Part shown: one piece after another, positions 1 through 8,845 of the stretch
How the letters are laid out: each line of letters opens with the position of its first letter
How positions within the stretch are numbered: position 1 is the first letter of the stretch
DNA from: Variovorax sp. MHTC-1
GTDB taxonomy: Bacteria; Pseudomonadota; Gammaproteobacteria; Burkholderiales; Burkholderiaceae_C
DNA: 64,000 bases
Assembly: GCF_003984645.1 (NCBI RefSeq)
Contig: NZ_RWKI01000004.1
Coordinates: 1 to 64,000 of the forward strand
Direction: 5' to 3'
Made by a program: the position numbers and the translations under genes
The notes under the pieces: model-generated
Database searches by the model: none
Told to the model about the DNA's origin: nothing
Seen by the model: only the letters and a program-made list of their open reading frames with translations

Positions 1-1508
1 CGCGTCGGCGGCAGGATCACCGGTGGCGGTGGCGGCGAAGGCATGACCGGCGGCGGTGGGCTGAAAGGCGGCACCGGCACCGGCGGCACGACCGGAATCG
101 GCGTGGCCGGCCGTGTCGGCACCGGCTGCGAGGCCGGCGGCTGGGCCGGCGTGGCGGTGCTGTCGACGGCGGGGCGGCCGTCGGTGGCCAGCGTGCCGTT
201 GATCGCACGCAGGTCGTCGGCCGTCAAGGTGCCGTTGGCTTGCCGCAGCTTGAGATTGCCCAGGAGTACGTTGTAGCGCGCAACCGCGAGGTCGCGCTTG
301 GTCTGGAACAGCTGGCTCTGCGAATTGAGCACGTCGATGTTGATGCGCACGCCCACCTGGTAGCCGAGCCGGTTGGCATCGAGCGCGACCTGGCTGGAGG
401 ACTCGGCGGCTTCGAGCGCCTTCACCTGCCCGGCCCCCGAGACCAGCCCGAGGTAGGCCGCGCGGGTGGCCTGCGTCACGCTGCGGCGCGTCGATTCGAG
501 CACCGAGCGCGACTGCTCTTCGAGTGCCAGCGTTTCCTTGACGCGGTTCTCGGTCGCGTAGCCGGCGAACAAGGGCAGGCTGAACACCACGCCCACGGTC
601 GCCGCGTTGATGCGCGAGCGGCCCGTGGTGGTGCTGGTGCCCTGCGGATTGTTGGTGACGTTGTAGCCCAGGTTCGCGTCGAGGGTGGGCTTGTGGCCGG
701 CCTCGGCCTTCTGCACTTCGAGCGTGGCCACGTCGAGGCCGAGCCGCGCTTGCCGGATCGAGGGATGCACGTCCTCGGCCTGCGCGACCCAGGCATTGAT
801 GTCGGCCGGCATCACCTCGGGCAGCACCACCGGTGCGGCCAGCGGCACCGGCGCGCTGCCGGGGCGGCCGACCAGCTGGTCGAGTGCGATCTTCTTGACC
901 TGCAGGTCGTTCTCGGCCGCTATCTCCTGCGATATCACGAGGTCGTAGCGTGCCTGGGCTTCGCGCGTGTCGGTGATGGTCGAGGTGCCGACCTCGAAAT
1001 TGCGCTTGGCCGATGCCAGCTGCTCGGCCACCGCGATCTTCTGCGCCCGCACCAGCGCCAGGCTGTCCTGGGCCGAGAGCACATCGAAGTAGGCCTGGCT
1101 CACGCGCACCACCAGGTCCTGGTCGGCGATCGTCAGCACCGCCTGCGCGATGTCGACCTGGCGCTTGCCCTGCTCGTAGGTGGCCCAGTTCGCCGGCCGG
1201 TAGAGGGGCTGGGTGGCGTTGACGCCGACGTTCTGCGTGTTGAAGCCGCGCGAGGTGCTGCCGACGGGCGTGTCGACGTCGAGCTCGGTGTGCGAGGCAC
1301 CGGCCGACAGCCCGACCGCGGGCAGGATGCCGGCCTTGGCCTGGGCCGCGCGCGCGAGGCTGGCGTCGTACTGCGAACGCGCGGCCTGGTAGGTCGCGTC
1401 GTAGCTGCGCGCCGATTCGTAGAGATCGATCAGGCTCTGGCCGTGGGCCGGCAGTGCGAACGCGGCGGCGAGCGCCACCGAGAGGGGAAGAAGCCGGGGC
1501 ACGGGCAT
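1..1508 (-). CDS. tolC: TolC-family outer-membrane efflux protein (3' end outside window)
   Basis: Outer-membrane channel of a tripartite pump, joining the RND permease and adaptor encoded upstream. About 502 codons are visible, read from the ATG at 1506-1508. A signal peptide ending near AHGQ is followed by the TolC repeats: LIDLYESARSYDATYQAARS near the N-terminus, and paired helices with the NxxVLNSQSQLFQTKRDLAVARYN-type pattern later. After about residue 430 the channel fold ends and a Pro-rich tail begins that is still running at position 1. It starts 21 bp after the rhodanese gene, so it is probably the last visible gene of the 7707-to-1 operon. Family assignment is confident; the tail's end and function are unknown. 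Confidence 0.93.
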   Translation of the reverse strand, partial: MPVPRLLPLSVALAAAFALPAHGQSLIDLYESARSYDATYQAARSQYDASLARAAQAKAGILPAVGLSAGASHTELDVDTPVGSTSRGFNTQNVGVNATQPLYRPANWATYEQGKRQVDIAQAVLTIADQDLVVRVSQAYFDVLSAQDSLALVRAQKIAVAEQLASAKRNFEVGTSTITDTREAQARYDLVISQEIAAENDLQVKKIALDQLVGRPGSAPVPLAAPVVLPEVMPADINAWVAQAEDVHPSIRQARLGLDVATLEVQKAEAGHKPTLDANLGYNVTNNPQGTSTTTGRSRINAATVGVVFSLPLFAGYATENRVKETLALEEQSRSVLESTRRSVTQATRAAYLGLVSGAGQVKALEAAESSSQVALDANRLGYQVGVRINIDVLNSQSQLFQTKRDLAVARYNVLLGNLKLRQANGTLTADDLRAINGTLATDGRPAVDSTATPAQPPASQPVPTRPATPIPVVPPVPVPPFSPPPPVMPSPPPPPVILPPT

Positions 1509-1529
1509 TGAGCGTCCTTGGGTAAAAAA

Positions 1530-1868
1530 TCAGTAGCGCGGAACGGAGGGGTCGTGCTGGGACGACCAGGCATCGATGCCGCCGGCGACGTTCGCCACCT
1601 CGGCAAAGCCGTTCTGGGCGAGGAAGGCGGCCACGCGCTGGCTGCGCGCGCCGTGATGGCAGAGGCAGGCGATGCGCTGCGCCGGGTCGAGCTCCGAGAT
1701 GCGGGCCGGAATCTCGTTCATCGGGATGGCGACCAGCGTGAAGCCCTGCGGCACCACGCTCGCGGTTTGCACTTCCCACGGCTCGCGCACATCCAGCAGC
1801 ACCGGCTGCGCACTCGCGTCGTGGGCGAACCAGTCGGCGAGTTCGCTCGGGCGGACCTGGTCGATCAT
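1530..1868 (-). CDS. Single-domain rhodanese-like sulfurtransferase
   Basis: A 112-residue protein of GlpE/rhodanese type. It contains LLDVREPWE near residues 24-32 and the active-site loop CHHGARS, with Cys70 as the likely persulfide carrier. Length matches single-domain rhodaneses, and no signal peptide is seen, so it should be cytoplasmic. The start at 1868 is chosen because the longer open frame upstream only overlaps the methyltransferase gene in another frame. It lies 11 bp after the PCMT gene and 21 bp before tolC. The physiological sulfur acceptor cannot be read from the sequence. Confidence 0.9.
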   Translation of the reverse strand: MIDQVRPSELADWFAHDASAQPVLLDVREPWEVQTASVVPQGFTLVAIPMNEIPARISELDPAQRIACLCHHGARSQRVAAFLAQNGFAEVANVAGGIDAWSSQHDPSVPRY

Positions 1869-1879
1869 GCGAGCTCCGT

Positions 1880-2563
1880 TCAGAAGTTGAAGCGCGAAGG
1901 CGCCGGGAAGTTCAAGAGGCGCGGCGCCACCGTGTCCCACGGCTGCACGATGTCCCACTTGCCTTCGCCGACGCGCGTGACGAAGTGGGCGCGCATCATC
2001 GGCTCGTCGCCCACGATCGCCGCCAGCCGGCCGCCCATCTTGAGCGAACCCATGAGGCCCTGCGGCAGGCGTGCGACCGAGCCGCTGAGCACGATCACGT
2101 CGAAGGTCGGGCCGCTCGGCAGCGGCACGGCGCCGTCGGCATTGCGCACTTCCACGTTGCTCACGCCGTTGCGGCGCAGGTTCTCGGCGGCGACGGCGGC
2201 GAGGCCGGGATCGATCTCGAGCGTCAGCACCTGCGCCGCGCGATGGGCCAGCAGGGCGGCCATGAAGCCCGAGCCGCTGCCGATCTCGAGCACCGATTCG
2301 TGCTTCTGCACACGAAGGTCCTGCAGCATGCGGGCCTCGACCTTGGGCGAGAGCATGCATTGGCCGGGCTCCTTCGTCTTGGCGCCCTCCAGCGGAATCT
2401 CCATGTCGAAGAAGGCCAGGCCGCGGTGGGCCCTGGGCACGTAGTCTTCGCGCCGGACGTGGGCCAGCAGGTCCAGGATCTCGAGATCGAGCACGTCCCA
2501 GGGACGGATCTGCTGCTCGATCATGTTGAAGCGCAGGCGCTCCAGGTCGGCTTGGGGGTTCAT
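1880..2563 (-). CDS. Protein-L-isoaspartate O-methyltransferase family protein
   Basis: 227-residue SAM-dependent methyltransferase. The SAM-binding motif VLEIGSGSGF is at residues 91-100, followed by an acidic strand end (LTLEIDPGL) and further class I methyltransferase motifs. The usual Pcm catalytic segment (ISQP-like) is replaced here by MLSP at residues 70-73, so repair of isoaspartyl residues is likely by family but not certain. It sits 29 bp after the RND permease gene and 11 bp before the rhodanese gene, inside the efflux operon. From memory, a PCMT-rhodanese-tolC order recurs in Burkholderiales, which suggests linkage rather than direct involvement in efflux. Confidence 0.88.
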   Translation of the reverse strand: MNPQADLERLRFNMIEQQIRPWDVLDLEILDLLAHVRREDYVPRAHRGLAFFDMEIPLEGAKTKEPGQCMLSPKVEARMLQDLRVQKHESVLEIGSGSGFMAALLAHRAAQVLTLEIDPGLAAVAAENLRRNGVSNVEVRNADGAVPLPSGPTFDVIVLSGSVARLPQGLMGSLKMGGRLAAIVGDEPMMRAHFVTRVGEGKWDIVQPWDTVAPRLLNFPAPSRFNF

Positions 2564-2592
2564 GTGTTTTTTCCTCGTACGGGTCGGGACAA

Positions 2593-5500
2593 TCAGGACA
2601 AACCTTCAATTTTAGGCGCCGGCTCCACAGCGTCGGCCGTGTGCGTGCCCCGCCCGCTGCGGTGCCAGCGGCGCCGGGCCCAGTTCGCCAGGTCGTCCAT
2701 GTAGCAATAGACCACCGGCACCACCACCAGCGTCAGCAGCGAGGAGGTGATGACGCCGCCGATCACGGCCTGGCCCATGGGCGCGCGCTGCTCCGATCCC
2801 TCGCTGATCGCGAAGGCGAGCGGCACCATGCCGAAGATCATCGCCAGCGTGGTCATCAGGATCGGGCGCAGCCGCACGCGCGCGGCCATCAGCAGGGCCT
2901 CGGCGCGCGGCAGGCCCGGCACCGGCGTGCCGTCGGCCGCGACGCCGGGCTCGCGCGCGCGGATCGCGAAGTCCACCAGCAGGATGGCGTTCTTGGTCAC
3001 CAGGCCCATCAGCATCACGATGCCGATGATCGAGAACATCGACAGCGTGGAACCGAACATCATCAACGCCAGCACCACCCCGATCAGCGTGAGCGGCAGC
3101 GCTGTCATCAGCGCCAGCGGCTGCAGGAAGCTCTTGAACTGGCTGGCCAGGATCATGTAGATGAAGATGACCGCGAGCGCCAGCGCCGAGACCGCATAGC
3201 CGAAGGACTCCTGCATGTTCTTGGTCGAGCCGCTGAACTGCCAGCCGTAGCCCGGCGGGAAGGCGATGCCGGCCAGCGCCGTGCGGATGTCGGCCGACAC
3301 CTCGCCGGCGGAGCGATTGGCCACGTTGGCATTGATGCTGACTTCGCGCGCCAAGGCGCGGCGGTTGATCTGGTTGGGCCCGGTGGCTTCGCGCACATCG
3401 GCTACCTGGTGCAGGCGAACGATGCGGCTGGAGCCGTCGGCATTGGCGCCCATCGCGGTACTGACGAAGGGCAGGCGCGCGAGGTCGGCCGGCGAGTCGC
3501 GCACTTCGGGCGCGAGCCGCACGTTGACGTCGTAGGTCTGGTCGTCGGGCGCGCGCCAGTTGCCTACCGTGGTGCCGGCCACCAGCGTGCGCAGCGCGTT
3601 CGCGACCGGCGCCACGCCGAGGCCGAGATCGGAGGCGGCGTCGCGGCGCATCACTACGCTCACGGTCGGCTTGTTGGGCTTCTGGCTCGAATCGAGATCG
3701 ACCAGGCCGGGGATCGGACGGATCGCCTCCATCACGCGCTGCGTGAGGCGTTCCAACTCCTGCAGGTCGGGGCCTTGCAGCGAGAACTCGATGACCTTGT
3801 TGCCGCCTACCGAATCGCGCAAGCCCACATGCGTGACCGTGATGCCCGGGATCGCGCGCAGCTTTTCGCGCAGCACGCCCGACATCTGGTCGACGCTTCG
3901 CTCGCGCAGCTTGCGCTCGACCAGCCGCACATAGATGCTCGCGTAGATCTTGCCCTGCGCATCGCCGGTGTTGATGGTCGTGAGCGTGTAGCGCACCTCG
4001 GGCATCTCGCGCAGGATGCCTTCGACCTGGCGCGCCTTGGCCTCGGTCACTTCGAGCGAGGAGCCGACCGGCGTGTAGAAGTTGATCGCGGTTTCCGAAT
4101 AGTCGGCCTTGGGCACGAACTCGGTGCCCAAGAGCGGCACCATCACCACGCTGGCGGCGAAGATGCCGAGCGCCGCGGCCAGCGTGGCGAGCTTGTGCGC
4201 CAGCGACCAGCGCAGGATGGCCTGGTAGCCGTCGGCCAGCCTGTCGGTCGCGCGGTCGAACCAGCCGGTGACGCGGCCGATGGTCTTGTCGTAGATGCCG
4301 ACCGGCGGGCCGCGGCTGCCGCGCGTGTCGATCGCCGGGTCTCCAGACGATGCCCCGGCCTTGATGGCCGGGTCGTGCCAGATGCTCGACAGCATCGGGT
4401 CCAGCGTGAAGCTCACGAACATCGAGATCAGCACCGCGGCCACGATGGTGATGCCGAACTCGTGGAAGAACTTGCCGATGATGCCTTCCATGAAGCCGAT
4501 CGGCAGGAACACCGCGACGATCGACAGCGTGGTCGCCAGCACCGCGAGTCCGATCTCCTGCGTGCCGTCGAGCGCCGCCTGGTACGGCGCCTTGCCCATC
4601 TGCACGTGGCGCACGATGTTCTCGCGCACCACGATCGCGTCGTCGATCAGGAGGCCCACGCACAGCGACAGCGCCATCAGCGTCACCATGTTGATGGTGA
4701 AGCCGAACATGGCCATGAACCAGAAGGTGCCGATCAGCGCGATCGGCAGCGTAAGCCCGGTGATCACGGTGGAACGCCAGGAGTTCAGGAACAGGAACAC
4801 GATCAGCACCGTGAGCAGCGCGCCCTCGATCAGCGTCGTCCGAACGTTGTTGACCGCGACGCGGATCGGCCGCGCCGCATCGCCGATGGGTTCGAGCCTG
4901 ACGCCGGGCGGCAGCTGGGGCCGGATGTCGGCGATGGCCTTCACCAGCCCGTCGACCACGGCTATGGTGTTTTCGTCCTGCGCCTTCTGCACCGACAGGA
5001 GCAGCGTGCGCTGGCCGTTGTAGAGCGCGAGGCTCTCGATCTCCTGCGCGCCGTCGCGCACCGTGGCCACCTGGTCGATGCGGATCGGCGCGCCGCCTCT
5101 TCGCATCAGGATGATCTTGCCGAAGTCCTCGGGCCGCTCCATGCGTGCGTCGACCTGCACCACGCGTTCCTGCTCGAGCGAGCGCACGGCCCCCACCGGC
5201 AGCGCCTGGTTCTCGTTGCGCACCGCCTCCACCACCTGCTGGGCGCTGACGCCGAAGGCTTCCATCGCCTCTGGGTTCAGGTAGATGTTGATCTCGCGCT
5301 TGGTGCCGCCCACCAGCGTGACCGAGCCGACGCCGCGCACGTTCTCCAGCCGCTTCTTCAGCACCTGGTCGGCCCAGTTCGTGAGCTCGACCGCGCTAGG
5401 CTCCTTGTCCTTTTCTTCATCGGGCAACACGGCCACCGACCACACCGGCCGCGAAGCCGGGTCGAAGCGCAGCACGCGCGGATCCTTCACCTCGTCGCGG

Positions 5501-5856
5501 AACAGCGGGCGCACCGCCGCGACCTTCTCGCGCACATCGTCGGCCGCCTTGCGTCCATCGACATAGAGCTGGAACTCGATGATGACGACCGACTGGCCCT
5601 CGTAGCTGCGCGAGGTGAGGGCGTTGATGCCGGCGATCGAGTTGACGCCTTCCTCGACCTTCTTGGTCACCTCGCTTTCGACGATCTCGGGCGAGGCGCC
5701 GGGGTACTCGGTGATCACCACCACCACCGGGAAGTCGATGTTCGGGAACTGGTCGACCTGCAGTCGCTGGTAGGAGAAGATGCCGAGCACCACCAGCGCG
5801 AGCATCAGCATGGTCGCGAAGACCGGATTCTTCAGGCTGACGCGCGTGAACCACAT
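2593..5856 (-). CDS. RND-family efflux permease (AcrB/MdtB-like)
   Basis: 1,087-residue inner-membrane proton-driven exporter of the HAE1 RND family. It begins MWFTRVSLKNPVFA and has the first transmembrane helix and QLQVDQFPNIDFP-like periplasmic segment typical of the family. Later come two large periplasmic loops and two six-helix bundles; NxxLLIDDAIVVREN carries the conserved Asp pair in helix 4. The start at 5856 is preferred over an in-frame ATG 44 codons upstream, which would run into the adaptor gene. It lies 13 bp after the adaptor and completes the pump with TolC. Substrates are unknown; multidrug or solvent export is an inference. Confidence 0.95.
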   Translation of the reverse strand: MWFTRVSLKNPVFATMLMLALVVLGIFSYQRLQVDQFPNIDFPVVVVITEYPGASPEIVESEVTKKVEEGVNSIAGINALTSRSYEGQSVVIIEFQLYVDGRKAADDVREKVAAVRPLFRDEVKDPRVLRFDPASRPVWSVAVLPDEEKDKEPSAVELTNWADQVLKKRLENVRGVGSVTLVGGTKREINIYLNPEAMEAFGVSAQQVVEAVRNENQALPVGAVRSLEQERVVQVDARMERPEDFGKIILMRRGGAPIRIDQVATVRDGAQEIESLALYNGQRTLLLSVQKAQDENTIAVVDGLVKAIADIRPQLPPGVRLEPIGDAARPIRVAVNNVRTTLIEGALLTVLIVFLFLNSWRSTVITGLTLPIALIGTFWFMAMFGFTINMVTLMALSLCVGLLIDDAIVVRENIVRHVQMGKAPYQAALDGTQEIGLAVLATTLSIVAVFLPIGFMEGIIGKFFHEFGITIVAAVLISMFVSFTLDPMLSSIWHDPAIKAGASSGDPAIDTRGSRGPPVGIYDKTIGRVTGWFDRATDRLADGYQAILRWSLAHKLATLAAALGIFAASVVMVPLLGTEFVPKADYSETAINFYTPVGSSLEVTEAKARQVEGILREMPEVRYTLTTINTGDAQGKIYASIYVRLVERKLRERSVDQMSGVLREKLRAIPGITVTHVGLRDSVGGNKVIEFSLQGPDLQELERLTQRVMEAIRPIPGLVDLDSSQKPNKPTVSVVMRRDAASDLGLGVAPVANALRTLVAGTTVGNWRAPDDQTYDVNVRLAPEVRDSPADLARLPFVSTAMGANADGSSRIVRLHQVADVREATGPNQINRRALAREVSINANVANRSAGEVSADIRTALAGIAFPPGYGWQFSGSTKNMQESFGYAVSALALAVIFIYMILASQFKSFLQPLALMTALPLTLIGVVLALMMFGSTLSMFSIIGIVMLMGLVTKNAILLVDFAIRAREPGVAADGTPVPGLPRAEALLMAARVRLRPILMTTLAMIFGMVPLAFAISEGSEQRAPMGQAVIGGVITSSLLTLVVVPVVYCYMDDLANWARRRWHRSGRGTHTADAVEPAPKIEGLS

Positions 5857-5869
5857 GGACGTAGCGCGC

Positions 5870-7030
5870 TCAGGGCGCGGCGACCGGCGCCATGCGCACC
5901 GCCGTGCCTTCGCGCAGCGGGCCGACGCTGCCGGCCACCACCACTGCGCCGTCCTCGACGCCGCGCACCGCGACCAGGGCCTGGCCATTGACCTGGCCGC
6001 GCTGGCCGGTCTGGACTGCGCGGTGCGCGATGCGGCCTTCGATCACCATCTGCACATAGGGCGCGGGCTTGTCGATGCGCACCGCGGACAAGGGCAGGGC
6101 GAGCCCTTCGACACGCCCCACGTCGATGCTGCCCTGCGCGAACAAGCCCTGGCGAAAGCCGGCGCTGCGGTCCAGCCGCAGGTACACCAGCACGCTGCGG
6201 CTGCCGGCCTGCGCGCTCGGGTTGATGCGCACCACGCTGGCGCCCACCCTGCGGTCGGCGCTTGCCGGCTCTGCAGCGCTGCTGCCCTCGATCTGCAGCG
6301 TCGCGCGCTGGCCCACGCGCACCGCGACCGAATCGGCCGCCGCGAGCGTGGCCTCGAGCTCGATGCGGCTCAGGTCGACCACCTCGATCACGCGTGCATC
6401 GACGGCGACGCGCTCTCCCGGCTGTGCGAGCCGCTGCGCGACCTGGCCGGTGAGCGGGCTCTTGAGCACGGTGTCGTTGAGCAGCTTGTGCGCCATCTCC
6501 ACCGCTGCGAGCGCGGCCCGGTGGGTCGAGAGCGCGGCATTGAGGTTCGACTGCGAAGTGTCGAGCGCGGTGCGCGAGATGAAGCCCTGGTCGACCAGCG
6601 CCTTGTTGTTGTCGTAGGTGCGTTGCGCGACTTCGGCCTGGGCGCGGGCCGAGTCCGCCTGCTCCTGGGCCTGGCGCACGCGCGACTGGTATTCGACCGG
6701 GTCGATGCGCGCCACCACCTGGCCGGCCGTGACCGCATCGCCCTCGCGCACCGTGAGGCCGATCAGCTCGCCGGCCACGCGGGCCTTGACCAGCGCCGAA
6801 TCGACCGCCTTCAGCGTGCCCGAGATCGCGAGCGTCTGCGCGAGCTCGCGCCGCGTGGCGCGCACCACGTCGGCCGGCGAGAGCTGGACCACCGCTTCGG
6901 CCGGCTTCGCGGCGGCGGCGACCGCGGCCTGCTGGGCGCGGCGCGCCTCGATGGCGCGCAGCACGCCGGCGGCCAGCAGCACGATGACCAGTGCCGCGAC
7001 GGCCCACTTGATGACGAGCGACCGCTTCAT
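5870..7030 (-). CDS. RND efflux periplasmic adaptor (membrane fusion protein)
   Basis: 386-residue adaptor linking the RND permease to TolC. One N-terminal membrane anchor spans about residues 8-25. A lipoyl half-motif (VKARVAGELIGLTVREGDAVTAGQVVARID) follows, then a helical hairpin with an AQEQADSARAQAEVAQ repeat, a second lipoyl half, and beta-barrel domains. Its ATG overlaps the TetR stop by 4 bp (ATGA), so the two are translationally coupled. There is no lipobox, so it is anchored by a membrane helix instead of lipid. Confidence 0.94.
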   Translation of the reverse strand: MKRSLVIKWAVAALVIVLLAAGVLRAIEARRAQQAAVAAAAKPAEAVVQLSPADVVRATRRELAQTLAISGTLKAVDSALVKARVAGELIGLTVREGDAVTAGQVVARIDPVEYQSRVRQAQEQADSARAQAEVAQRTYDNNKALVDQGFISRTALDTSQSNLNAALSTHRAALAAVEMAHKLLNDTVLKSPLTGQVAQRLAQPGERVAVDARVIEVVDLSRIELEATLAAADSVAVRVGQRATLQIEGSSAAEPASADRRVGASVVRINPSAQAGSRSVLVYLRLDRSAGFRQGLFAQGSIDVGRVEGLALPLSAVRIDKPAPYVQMVIEGRIAHRAVQTGQRGQVNGQALVAVRGVEDGAVVVAGSVGPLREGTAVRMAPVAAP

Positions 7031-7707
7031 ACGCCTGCCTTCGGAGGCATGCTAAGCCCGTGGAGCACGGTCTCGGCCTGGGTCGCAAGGTATTTTTCGG
7101 GATCGAGATCCGAATCGGCGTCGACGCAGATGACGGCCGAATGCTTCCACAGCATCAGGAAGAGCATCGGCGCGATGATGGCGTAGATCGCGTGGTTCAC
7201 ATCGACCGGCGCGAACTCGCCGCTTGCGATGCCGCGCTGCACGATGCGCCGCATCAGCGCGTGCCCGGGCCGCACCACTTCCTGGCGATAGAACTCCGCC
7301 AGCTCCGGGAAATTCCGGCCCTCGCTCAGCATCAGCTTGGTGAGGCCAGAGGCCTTGGTCGAGCCCACGCGCTCCCACCAGATGCGCATGCAATAGCGCA
7401 GCATGTCTGCGGTGCTGCCCTCGAACTCCTCGAACTCCTTGTTCCATTCGGTGAAGCGGCCGGACAGGTTCTCGACCACCACCGCCTTGAACAGCTCTTC
7501 CTTGCTCGGAAAGTAGAGGAACAAGGTACCCTTCGACACCCCGGCGCGCGCCGCGACTTCCTCGGCGCGGGTCGCTGCGAATCCTTTGTCGACGAAGAGG
7601 TCCAGCGCCGCTTCGAGCAATTCCCCCGGACGCGCCTCTTTGCGGCGCTCGCGCTTGGCCCGCGCGGTGCTGCAGAACTTGTCGCCGAGGAAACGGGGAG
7701 CGGGCAT
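7027..7707 (-). CDS. TetR-family repressor of the efflux operon
   Basis: 226-residue regulator. The N-terminal helix-turn-helix is clear: ATRAEEVAARAGVSKGTLFLYF, followed by PSKEELF, which is diagnostic for TetR proteins. The C-terminal half is the variable ligand-binding domain. I place the start at 7707 (MPAPRF) because the upstream in-frame ATG would put the -10 box and operator inside the coding region. It is the first gene of the pump operon, so it probably represses its own operon through the site at 7721-7734. The inducer is not predictable. Confidence 0.92.
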   Translation of the reverse strand: MPAPRFLGDKFCSTARAKRERRKEARPGELLEAALDLFVDKGFAATRAEEVAARAGVSKGTLFLYFPSKEELFKAVVVENLSGRFTEWNKEFEEFEGSTADMLRYCMRIWWERVGSTKASGLTKLMLSEGRNFPELAEFYRQEVVRPGHALMRRIVQRGIASGEFAPVDVNHAIYAIIAPMLFLMLWKHSAVICVDADSDLDPEKYLATQAETVLHGLSMPPKAGV

Positions 7708-7720
7708 CGCTTGCTTAATG

Positions 7721-7763
7721 ACTGACGGGTTAGTAATGTAGTGAGCGAGACTGGACGCGTCAA
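7721..7763 (-). promoter_or_regulatory. Promoter and TetR-type operator of the efflux operon
   Basis: Reading the minus strand, a -35 box TTGACG (7758-7763), a 17-bp spacer and a -10 box TACATT (7735-7740) form a plausible sigma-70 promoter. Directly downstream, over the expected start of transcription, lies the imperfect palindrome ACTGACGGGTTAGT (7721-7734; 10 of 14 positions symmetric). The position suits autorepression by the TetR protein that starts at 7707. Confidence 0.6.
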
Positions 7764-7812
7764 GCCGCGACACAATGCGGGGTTCGCCAATTTCGATCCA
7801 TCCGGAGCCTTC

Positions 7813-8367
7813 ATGTCCACGCCATCACCGCAAACCGAAACCATCGTGCTGGGCGGCGGCTGCTTCTGGTGCACCGAGGCGGTGTTCGACCGCGTCCAGG
7901 GCGTGACGGATGTCGAGTCGGGCTACAGCAACGGCGAGACCGTCAATCCGAACTACGAACAGGTCTGCACCGGGCGCACCGGCCATGCCGAAGTGGTCAG
8001 GCTGGAATTCGATCCGCAGCAGATCACGCTGCGCGAGGTCCTCGAGATCTTCTTCGTCGTCCACGATCCGACGACGCTCAACCGGCAGGGCAACGACGTC
8101 GGCACGCAGTACCGCAGCGGCATCTACTACGAGAGCGAGGCCCAGAAGCAGGTGGCCGAAGAGGTGATCCGCGAAATCGAGGCCAGCAAAACCTACCGCT
8201 CGCCCATCGTGACCGAGGTGAAGCCGCTGGCCAACTACTCGACCGCCGAGGCCTACCACCAGGACTACTTCCTGAACAACCCGAACCAGGGCTATTGCGC
8301 TTTCGTGGTCGGCCCCAAGGTCGAGAAGTTCCAGAAGACTTTCGCCGCGCGGGTCAAGAAGGCTTGA
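7813..8367 (+). CDS. msrA: Peptide methionine-S-sulfoxide reductase MsrA
   Basis: 184-residue enzyme that reduces the S epimer of methionine sulfoxide in proteins. The catalytic signature GGGCFWCTEAVF is at residues 14-25, with Cys17 as nucleophile. Further family motifs follow (GYSNGETVNPNYEQVCTGRTGHAEVV and FFVVHDPTTLNRQGNDVGTQYRS regions). The start at 7813 gives the normal MsrA N-terminus; a longer frame begins at 7741 inside the TetR promoter. It may share transcription with the next two genes, since the following start is 14 bp away. Cytoplasmic, with no signal peptide. Confidence 0.96.
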   Translation: MSTPSPQTETIVLGGGCFWCTEAVFDRVQGVTDVESGYSNGETVNPNYEQVCTGRTGHAEVVRLEFDPQQITLREVLEIFFVVHDPTTLNRQGNDVGTQYRSGIYYESEAQKQVAEEVIREIEASKTYRSPIVTEVKPLANYSTAEAYHQDYFLNNPNQGYCAFVVGPKVEKFQKTFAARVKKA

Positions 8368-8381
8368 GCTTCTTGTCCTTC

Positions 8382-8765
8382 ATGCGCCTCGCACGCCATC
8401 CGATCCGGGCGCGCACCGTGCTGTGCGTGCTGGCGCTCGCCTTGTGGTTCGCGACGACGCTGGGGCTCGTGCACCGCACGATCCATAGCCCGATTGCGGC
8501 GCCTGCGCATATGCATTCGGTCGAGTCTGTCCATGCGGGCGAGGCGGATCATGGGTCTCATGGGCTGGCCGCGCTTTTCGACGATCACAGCGACGCCGAC
8601 TGCCGGCTCTACGACCAGTTGTCGCACGGCCCGGCCGCGCTCTGCGTGCCGGCGCTCCTGCTGCCGGTCATGCTGCCGGCGGCCACCTTTGCCTTTCTCG
8701 AGGGCGAGGTACTCGCCCGCTGGGTCGCGCTGTTCGACGCGCGCGGCCCGCCTTCCGCTCGCTGA
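8382..8765 (+). CDS. His-rich putative metal-associated membrane/exported protein (DUF2946-like)
   Basis: 127-residue protein with an N-terminal hydrophobic segment (VLCVLALALWFATTLGLV, about residues 12-29), a central His/Asp-rich part (HMHSVESVHAGEADHGSHG, then FDDHSDADC), and a hydrophobic C-terminal third. This composition resembles DUF2946/CopL-like proteins encoded next to metal uptake genes. It lies 14 bp after msrA and 80 bp before a ZnuD-like receptor, which supports a role in metal handling. The function is an inference; no catalytic motif is visible. The ATG at 8382 is the first one after the msrA stop. Confidence 0.72.
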   Translation: MRLARHPIRARTVLCVLALALWFATTLGLVHRTIHSPIAAPAHMHSVESVHAGEADHGSHGLAALFDDHSDADCRLYDQLSHGPAALCVPALLLPVMLPAATFAFLEGEVLARWVALFDARGPPSAR

Positions 8766-8790
8766 ATCCGCCTTGCCGACCGACAGCTGC

Positions 8791-8807
8791 GCCCGCTCTT
8801 CGCGGGC
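8791..8807. other. Short hairpin between the His-rich gene and the TonB receptor
   Basis: GCCCGC and GCGGGC pair perfectly around a TCTTC loop. There is no T-run after it on either strand, so it is not a canonical terminator. It may be an intercistronic processing or stability element. Confidence 0.35.
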
Positions 8808-8845
8808 TGCGGCCGGTCTTTCATCGATTCAACGAGTGTTCCAAC

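Noticed and set aside
1..180. GGC-rich repeats at the window start taken as a possible Gly-rich plus-strand gene
   Set aside because: They are the Pro codons of the TolC tail read on the opposite strand.
2641..5991. Plus-strand open frame of about 1,100 codons
   Set aside because: It is antisense to the RND permease, and its product is almost all Arg, His, Asp, Gln and Ala, typical of reversed GC-rich coding DNA.
7741..7812. Longer N-terminus for MsrA starting at 7741
   Set aside because: It would place coding sequence in the TetR promoter, and the residues do not match MsrA; the ATG at 7813 fits.
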